Assembly: GCA_038223055.1 (NCBI GenBank)
Contig: JBBRHF010000006.1
Coordinates: 1-46,689 of the forward strand
Direction of reading: 5' to 3'
From: JBBRHF01 sp038223055
Lineage (GTDB): Bacteria > Actinomycetota > Actinomycetes > JACCUZ01
DNA length: 46,689 bases
Shown here: in pieces, positions 40,860 to 46,689 of the stretch
How the letters are laid out: the number at the start of each line of letters is the position of its first letter
Position numbering within the stretch: the stretch's first letter is position 1
The notes under the pieces: generated by a model
What the model saw: the letters and a program-made list of their open reading frames with translations, nothing else
What the model was told of the DNA's origin: nothing
Databases searched by the model: none
Position numbers and translations under genes: made by a program

Positions 40860-40942
40860 CTCCGCCACGATCACGCACATTGTGGTCTCGCGGGTCATAG
40901 GTCTCGCGGGGCACGTACCTTTTTTGCATGATCGTGGCGGAG
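40860..40942. repeat. 18-bp inverted repeat with dispersed 18-mer copy 2
   Basis: CTCCGCCACGATCACGCA (40860-40877) and TGCATGATCGTGGCGGAG (40925-40942) pair at 17 of 18 positions around a 47-nt loop. The right arm includes TTTTTGCATGATCGTGGC (40921-40938), the same 18-mer as at 26477. It may act as terminator of cimA, but the T run lies before the right arm, so the orientation suits the minus strand better. Confidence 0.75.
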
Positions 40943-40952
40943 AAGGGGCGTG

Positions 40953-40958
40953 TAGCCT
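40953..40958 (+). promoter_or_regulatory. -10 element of the FAH-family gene / gltX
   Basis: TAGCCT six bases before ATG 40965. Confidence 0.6.
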
Positions 40959-40964
40959 CCTCGG

Positions 40965-41766
40965 ATGCGCATCGCGAGGTACTCCGGGGCGGACGGCGTG
41001 GGCTTCGGGATCGTCGAGGGCGAGGGGTCCGCGCCCGCCGACGACGCCGCGAACCTGACCGTCCGCCGCATCGACGGTCACCCGTTCGCTCCCTTCCAGA
41101 TCGTCGGCGACCCCGTGCCGCTGCGCGACGTGCGCCTGCTCTCGCCGGTGCTGCCCAGCAAGGTCGTCGGCATCGGGCGCAACTACGCCGACCATGCCCG
41201 GGAGATGGGCACCCCGACTGACCTCGACGCGGCGCCGGTCGTGTTCCTCAAGCCCTCGACGTCGGTGATCGGCCCGGGGGACGCCATCCAGCGTCCCCGC
41301 GCGCTCTCCCACGAGGTGCACTACGAGGGCGAGCTCGCCGTGGTCGTCGCCCGCCTGTGCCGCGAGGTCCCGCTCGAGCGCGTGCCCGACGTGGTGCTCG
41401 GGTTCACCTGCGGCAACGACGTCACCGCGCGCGACCTGCAGCGCGTCGAGGAACAATGGGGCCGGGCCAAGGGGTTCGACACGTTCTGCCCCCTCGGGCC
41501 GTGGATCGAGACCGACGTGGGCTCGTTCGCCGCCGACCTGGCCGTGACGACGACGGTCAACGGCGACCTGCGCCAGGCCGGGCGTACGTCGCAGATGATG
41601 CGCGGAGTCGCGGCGCTGGTCAGCCACGTGAGCGCCGCCATGACCCTCTTGCCCGGTGACGTGATCCTCACCGGGACGCCGGCCGGGGTCGGGCCGCTGG
41701 TTAACGGCGACGAGGTCTCGGTGACCATCGAGGGCATCGGCACGCTCACCAACCGGGTGGTCGACC

Positions 41767-41774
<8 letters not shown>
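40965..41774 (+). CDS. Fumarylacetoacetate hydrolase-family protein
   Basis: 269 residues. An N-terminal cap (about 1-60) is followed by the FAH fold: LPSKVVGIGRNYADHAREMG, PVVFLKPSTSVIGPGDAI, the metal-binding HEVHYEGELAVV, FTCGNDVTARDLQ, and LLPGDVILTGTPAGVGPL. The metal-binding acidic residues are kept. Family members are acylpyruvate hydrolases, oxaloacetate tautomerases/decarboxylases or fumarylpyruvate hydrolases; sequence alone does not decide. Its end overlaps gltX by 8 nt. This pairing is frequent in actinobacteria. Confidence 0.93.
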
Positions 41775-43269
<1,495 letters not shown>

Positions 43270-43292
43270 GACGCCGGTACTGAGACGTGCTT

Positions 43293-43322
43293 TTGTCCGC
43301 CCCCACGGCGGTCGGCTATCCT
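43293..43322 (+). promoter_or_regulatory. Promoter of the tRNA-Gln/tRNA-Glu unit
   Basis: TTGTCC (43293-43298), an 18-bp spacer and TATCCT (43317-43322), about 53 nt before tRNA-Gln. Confidence 0.55.
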
Positions 43323-43375
43323 GTGACCGGCTCGACCGGCCTGAGCGCGATCCGTCGCCAAGGGTCCCGAGCCAT

Positions 43376-43447
43376 TGGGGTATGGGGTAATTGGCAGCCC
43401 AACTGATTCTGGTTCAGTTAGTCTAGGTTCGAGTCCTGGTACCCCAG
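43376..43447 (+). tRNA. tRNA-Gln (CTG anticodon)
   Basis: 72-nt cloverleaf. Acceptor TGGGGTA (43376-43382) pairs with TACCCCA (43440-43446). Anticodon stem AACTGA/TCAGTT has loop TTCTGGT, anticodon CTG. The T loop is GGTTCGAGTCC. The discriminator is G and CCA is not encoded. Confidence 0.95.
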
Positions 43448-43520
43448 CACGGTCGGCGCCCCGGCGGGTCATCCCGTCGACGTGTTCCGGCCCGCGGTGC
43501 ATCAGACACCGCACGGTCTC

Positions 43521-43593
43521 GGCCCCGTTGTGTAGTGGCCTAGCACGCCGCCCTCTCAAGGCGGTAGCGCGGGTTCGAATCCCGTCGGGGCTA
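43521..43593 (+). tRNA. tRNA-Glu (CTC anticodon)
   Basis: 73-nt cloverleaf. Acceptor GGCCCCG (43521-43527) pairs with CGGGGCT (43586-43592), the outermost pair being G-T. Anticodon stem CCGCC/GGCGG has loop CTCTCAA, anticodon CTC. T arm GCGGGTTCGAATCCCGT. Discriminator A; CCA not encoded. Confidence 0.95.
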
Positions 43594-43602
43594 CCGAGCC
43601 AG

Positions 43603-43658
43603 GAGGCCCAGGTCGGTGACCGGTCGAGAGTCCTCGACCAGTCCTCGACCTGGGCCTC
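43603..43658 (+). terminator. Nested hairpin after tRNA-Glu
   Basis: GAGGCCCAGGTCG (43603-43615) pairs perfectly with CGACCTGGGCCTC (43646-43658). Inside it, GGTCGAG (43622-43628) pairs with CTCGACC (43633-43639). An 11-bp duplication AGTCCTCGACC overlaps the right side. Probable terminator of the tRNA transcript; no T tract. Confidence 0.65.
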
Positions 43659-43727
43659 GTTCGCTCCCGACCCCTCCCCACCAGCACAGCCCGAGAGGGC
43701 GGCGGTCCAGAGCCTCGGCGCGTCGGA

Positions 43728-43746
43728 TAAGGTTAGCCAAACCTAA
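43728..43746 (+). promoter_or_regulatory. DtxR/IdeR iron box upstream of bfd
   Basis: TAAGGTTAGCCAAACCTAA matches the 19-bp consensus TTAGGTTAGSCTAACCTAA at 17 positions. It lies 28 nt before the bfd start, where bound Fe-DtxR would control transcription. Storage genes can be activated, and siderophore or Bfd genes repressed, by this regulator. Confidence 0.85.
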
Positions 43747-43774
43747 GTCGAAGTCCGATCGCGAAGGGCTGCCT

Positions 43775-43972
43775 ATGTACGCCTGCATCTGCCACGCCGT
43801 CACCGAGGATGAGGTGTCGGACATCATCGCGGCAGGGGCGAGCACGGAGGACGAGATAGGGCAAGTCTGCGGGGCCGGCACAGCTTGCGGGTCGTGCTTG
43901 GACCGAATTTGCGCCATGATCACCTGGCAGCACCCTTCGCACGGCAGGGAACCCCTTCGTGCGACCGGCTGA
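43775..43972 (+). CDS. bfd: Bacterioferritin-associated ferredoxin
   Basis: 65 residues with a [2Fe-2S] site: C4 and C6 (MYACICHAVTEDEV), C38 and C41 (GTACGSCLDRICAMI). It donates electrons to the haem of bacterioferritin to mobilise stored iron. ATG has AAGGG upstream. The open frame extends upstream to 43616, but that part spans the iron box and is not coding. bfr follows after 21 nt. Confidence 0.95.
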   Translation: MYACICHAVTEDEVSDIIAAGASTEDEIGQVCGAGTACGSCLDRICAMITWQHPSHGREPLRATG

Positions 43973-43993
43973 CGACTACTGGAGGATCAGGCC

Positions 43994-44476
43994 ATGCGCG
44001 GCGACACGAAGGTCCTTGAGCACCTCAGCGAGCAGCTGACGGCCGAACTCACGGCGATCTCCCAGTACTTCCTGCACGCCAAGATGCAGGGGAGCTGGGG
44101 CTACCCGAAGCTCGCCGCCCACACCCGCCACGAGTCCATCGACGAGATGCGCCACGCCGAGGTCCTGACCGACCGCATCCTGTTCCTCGAGGGCCTGCCG
44201 AACTATCAGCGGCCCATCACCCTGCACATCGGTCAGACCCTGCAGGAGATGTTCGAGGCCGACATGGAGATCGAGGTGGCCGCGGTCACTCGGCTGCGCG
44301 AGGGCGCGGCCTACATGCGCAAGGTCGGCGACATCACCTCGGCCCGCCTCTTCGAGGAGATCCTCGCCGACGAGGAGCACCACATCGACTACCTGGAGAC
44401 CCAGCTCGAACTCCTGACGTCGCTGGGACTGGCGCTCTACGCGGCGCAACTCGTCGAGCAGCCCTCCGACGGTTAG
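43994..44476 (+). CDS. bfr: Bacterioferritin
   Basis: 160 residues, 24-mer haem ferritin. All ferroxidase ligands are present at standard positions: E18, E51, H54, E94, E127 and H130, with Y25. M52, the haem axial ligand, is present in ESIDEMRHAE. ATG has GGAGGA upstream. Forms an operon with bfd under the iron box, which couples iron storage with release. Confidence 0.98.
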   Translation: MRGDTKVLEHLSEQLTAELTAISQYFLHAKMQGSWGYPKLAAHTRHESIDEMRHAEVLTDRILFLEGLPNYQRPITLHIGQTLQEMFEADMEIEVAAVTRLREGAAYMRKVGDITSARLFEEILADEEHHIDYLETQLELLTSLGLALYAAQLVEQPSDG

Positions 44477-44514
44477 CCTGCTCCCGTCTCGTCGGCCGGG
44501 GACGCCGGCTCTCG

Positions 44515-44949
44515 TCAGGGGCGGGCGAACGTGGCGTCGATGTGGGCGGCCAGTGACTCTGCGGCCGTCCCGAAGGCTGGGCTGGTCCGTTGCGGCATCG
44601 CGACCAGCGTGTCGAGCTCGTCCAGCAGATCGGTGCGGTCGCGGGCGCCGAGCCACGGAGCCTTCGCAAACGCGCTGGTAAGGCCCTTGCGAGTCCGCTG
44701 GAGGACAAGGCCGGCACCGCCGTCGCCTTGGTCGTTGGCGAGGGCACCGGACTCGTCGTGCAGGACCAGGACCCGTAGGCCTGCCGCCGTCGCCCGGGCA
44801 TCGGCACGGGTCGCGCGGACCTGGTCCCCCACGGTGGGGGCGGCGACGCGACCGGCAACGGCTCCGAGCCCGAGGCCGAGTGCGAGGGCGAGGATGGTGG
44901 CCAGCGCGGTGCGGCGGCGGCGTCGACCGGCGGGGATGTACAGGGCCAT
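44515..44949 (-). CDS. Small membrane-anchored/exported protein of unknown function
   Basis: About 144 residues. MALYIPAGRRRRRTALATIL continues into a hydrophobic helix (ALALGLGLGAVAGRVA, about 15-38) preceded by five Arg, so it is anchored with the C-terminus outside. The exterior part is a single helical domain (VGDQVRATRADARATAAGLR, then LLDELDTLVAMPQRTSPAFG) with no Cys. ATG 44949 lies 7 nt after the hydantoinase stop and shares its transcript. Family not recognised. Convergent with bfr. Confidence 0.75.
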   Translation of the reverse strand: MALYIPAGRRRRRTALATILALALGLGLGAVAGRVAAPTVGDQVRATRADARATAAGLRVLVLHDESGALANDQGDGGAGLVLQRTRKGLTSAFAKAPWLGARDRTDLLDELDTLVAMPQRTSPAFGTAAESLAAHIDATFARP

Positions 44950-44956
44950 GGGGAAT

Positions 44957-46689
44957 TCAGCCTCTCCCGATGATGACGATTGCCGGGAACCCCTCGGTGT
45001 CCTGCATCGCGACGGTCTCAAGGATGGTGCCGGGTTCGAGGTCAGGCACCTGCACGCAGCGGGCGCCTTGCACCACCCAAGCGGTGGGTTCGGCGGTGAT
45101 CGGCCCGATCCGGCGGCGGCAGCGGTTCACGGCGTCGACCAGGACACTTCGGTCGTCGTGTCGAGAGATGGGCAGGGCCTCGCCTTTGACGTCCAGGACG
45201 ATGTCGCCGTACTGGTCGAGCAGTGCGACCCGGGTCCCGCCCTGCGCGCCCCGGCCGAGCCAGTACGGGCCTACCGCGTGGGTGTCGTGGTGGCCGCGGG
45301 CCAGCGCGGCGTCCGTCGCCTGCTGCCGGGTTGCCCGCGGCCGACCCGGCACCGCCCCGGAGCTCAGCCCGACTGCGCCGGTCACCGTCACCCGAACGGA
45401 CCCCCGGTCGGCAAGGTGCTCGACCCGGGACTCGAGGGTGGCGACCCCGGCGCCGGCGGCGACGGCCTCGGCCTCGACGTCCGCCACGAGGTGCCGCACC
45501 TGTGCCGGGGTCGGCTGATGCAGGGTGCGTTCGCGTTCGGCGCGCACCAGGGACAAGGCGTCTCCGATGGCGCTGATGATCTCGGCACGGGGTGGGATGA
45601 GGACATCGAGTCCCATCGCGGAAGCGACGGCCCGGCCGAGGGCGCCGGCACCACCGCCGACGGCGACGATGGCAGGTCGCTCGAGCCGGTGGTCGTGCAT
45701 GACCGAACCGACGATCTCGGCGACGGCCTGGGTCGCGGCCGCCATCATCCGGTGGGCGACCTCGAGGGCGGGGAGCCTCACCTCGCGCCCGGCGGCGGCG
45801 CACGCGGCGGTCGCTGCGGCGCGGTTGCCGAGGGCGTAGTCCTCGGCCGCGACAATGCCCAATGCGTTCGCTGCGCAGGTGACGGTGAGGGCGGCTCGGC
45901 GGTGGTCGGTTAGGCGCAGGACGAGGTAGTCAGCGGGGTCCCCTGGGCGGGGCGCCAGCAACTCGGCCCTGGAACCCTCGAGCTCGTCGGGAGTCAGGAA
46001 ACAGGCGTAGGGCAGGCCGGCGATATGGGCGCTGCGGGGGCCGACTCCGTGGACCCTGTTGCGGCGGGCTCGCAGAATGGAGCCGCCGGCGACGCCGAAG
46101 ACGCGAACGTCGAGGGCACGAATGGCGGTGGAGTGGCTGGCCACCCGGACGTAGGACAGCGCCGGCCGGCCGCGGCGGATGGCGGCCACGTTGGTGGAGG
46201 TCCCCCCGACCTCGAGGATGACGCCGTCCTCGATCCGGCTGGTGCGCAGCGCGCCGGAGACCGACGCCGCCGGTCCGGAGTACAGCGTGCGCGCGGGTGC
46301 GGTGCGGAAACCGGCGAGGTCGGTTGCCCCTGCGTCGCCGCGCATGACCATGACGGGGCTGGTGATGCCCGCGGCCGCGACGCCGGCGCCGACCACCTCG
46401 GCGGTCCGCAGCGCGATCGGGATGATCGACGCGTTCAGCGCGGCGGTGACTGCGCGCAGCTCCAGCCCGTAGAGCCCGGTGAGCTCCGCCGACGTGGTGA
46501 CCGGAAGACCGACATCCGCGGCCGCGGCGGCCACGGTCGCCTCGTGGGACAGGTCGTCGGGGGCGAACGCCTCGGCGGCTGCTATCGCCTCTGCACCGGC
46601 GTCGCGCAGCCGCGTCACGACCTCCCGCGCGGTCTGCGCGGTGAGGCCCCCGGTTACGTCGATGAACTCCCCGACCGTGGCCAGGCTGC
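44957..46689 (-). CDS. Hydantoinase/oxoprolinase family protein, C-terminal part (5' end outside window)
   Basis: At least 577 residues of an HyuA-type ATP-dependent hydantoinase/5-oxoprolinase. Seen are the end of the N-terminal Hydant_A_N domain (AEAFAPDDLSHEATVAAAAA) and the ASKHA-type Hydantoinase_A domain (VMVMRGDAGATDLAGFRTAP, TLYSGPAASVSGALRTSRIE, VILEVGGTSTNVAAIRRGRP). The metal/nucleotide motif is IVAVGGGAGALGRAVASAMG. The frame is open through the window edge. No HyuB is downstream; a small anchored protein follows. Substrate unknown. Confidence 0.88.
   Translation of the reverse strand, partial: SLATVGEFIDVTGGLTAQTAREVVTRLRDAGAEAIAAAEAFAPDDLSHEATVAAAAADVGLPVTTSAELTGLYGLELRAVTAALNASIIPIALRTAEVVGAGVAAAGITSPVMVMRGDAGATDLAGFRTAPARTLYSGPAASVSGALRTSRIEDGVILEVGGTSTNVAAIRRGRPALSYVRVASHSTAIRALDVRVFGVAGGSILRARRNRVHGVGPRSAHIAGLPYACFLTPDELEGSRAELLAPRPGDPADYLVLRLTDHRRAALTVTCAANALGIVAAEDYALGNRAAATAACAAAGREVRLPALEVAHRMMAAATQAVAEIVGSVMHDHRLERPAIVAVGGGAGALGRAVASAMGLDVLIPPRAEIISAIGDALSLVRAERERTLHQPTPAQVRHLVADVEAEAVAAGAGVATLESRVEHLADRGSVRVTVTGAVGLSSGAVPGRPRATRQQATDAALARGHHDTHAVGPYWLGRGAQGGTRVALLDQYGDIVLDVKGEALPISRHDDRSVLVDAVNRCRRRIGPITAEPTAWVVQGARCVQVPDLEPGTILETVAMQDTEGFPAIVIIGRG

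Noticed and set aside
43601..43760. N-terminal extension of Bfd
   Set aside because: Would translate through the tRNA terminator hairpin and the iron box; the Bfd family begins at MYACICHAV.

Overview
The window is GC-rich chromosomal DNA from an actinobacterium. Evidence: a dcw/ftsZ-sepF-yggT-divIVA tail without ftsA, a DivIVA/Wag31 homologue, FtsZ ending in DDLDVPDFLK, a translational T-box in front of ileS, a DtxR/IdeR-type iron box, and many genes whose start codon lies 6-8 nt after a TAnnnT -10 element (leaderless architecture). Gene order fits Micrococcales or Propionibacteriales best, but I cannot name a genus. Nothing looks like a plasmid or prophage. The only clear selfish element is an intein with a homing endonuclease inside dnaE.

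Layout. 1-6369: end of ftsQ, then an MMPL transporter and a divergent NarL-type two-component pair lying between ftsQ and ftsZ, then ftsZ. 6370-9896: pgeF, yggS, sepF, yggT and divIVA (septum and polar growth). 9915-13335: ileS on the minus strand with a T-box leader. 13336-14600: a decayed region with a frameshifted, truncated response regulator and a tandem pair of very small genes (30 and 35 codons) that share good ribosome sites. 14740-20119: DUF167 protein, a DksA-type zinc-finger protein with a histone-like Lys/Ala tail, lspA, an antitoxin-like remnant, rluD, a GNAT acetyltransferase and a polyprenyl glycosylphosphotransferase. 20164-21541: an exported repeat protein whose signal peptide is in another frame. 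21682-26361: dnaE with a 387-residue intein. 26558-28201: membrane protein, ybaK-like and Lon-N-domain proteins. 28251-31308: hisDCB, not followed by hisH/hisA. 31484-40847: branched-chain and serine pathway (ilvBNC, serA, leuB, ilvE, cimA), with an attenuator and leader peptide in front of ilvB and another in front of cimA. 40965-43593: fumarylacetoacetase-family gene overlapping gltX, then tRNA-Gln and tRNA-Glu. 43728-44476: iron-box controlled bfd-bfr. 44515-46689: small anchored protein and the 3' part of a hydantoinase/oxoprolinase.

How the genes work together. The ilv/leu/cim block gives 2-ketobutyrate (CimA), acetohydroxyacids (IlvBN), their reduction (IlvC), isopropylmalate oxidation (LeuB) and final transamination (IlvE). 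Two separate leader peptides, one Val-rich and one Val/Leu/Ile, would let branched-chain aminoacyl-tRNA supply control entry and the isoleucine branch, while the ileS T-box reads tRNA-Ile directly. GltX sits beside the two tRNAs it probably charges (Glu, and Gln through transamidation). Bfd and Bfr form an iron storage and release pair.

A cross-cutting feature is the large number of short in-frame tandem duplications (15 or 18 bp) in ordinary housekeeping genes: yggS, divIVA, the dksA-like gene, the glycosyltransferase N-terminus, hisC and the exported protein. No CRISPR array, IS element, integrase or replication origin was seen.
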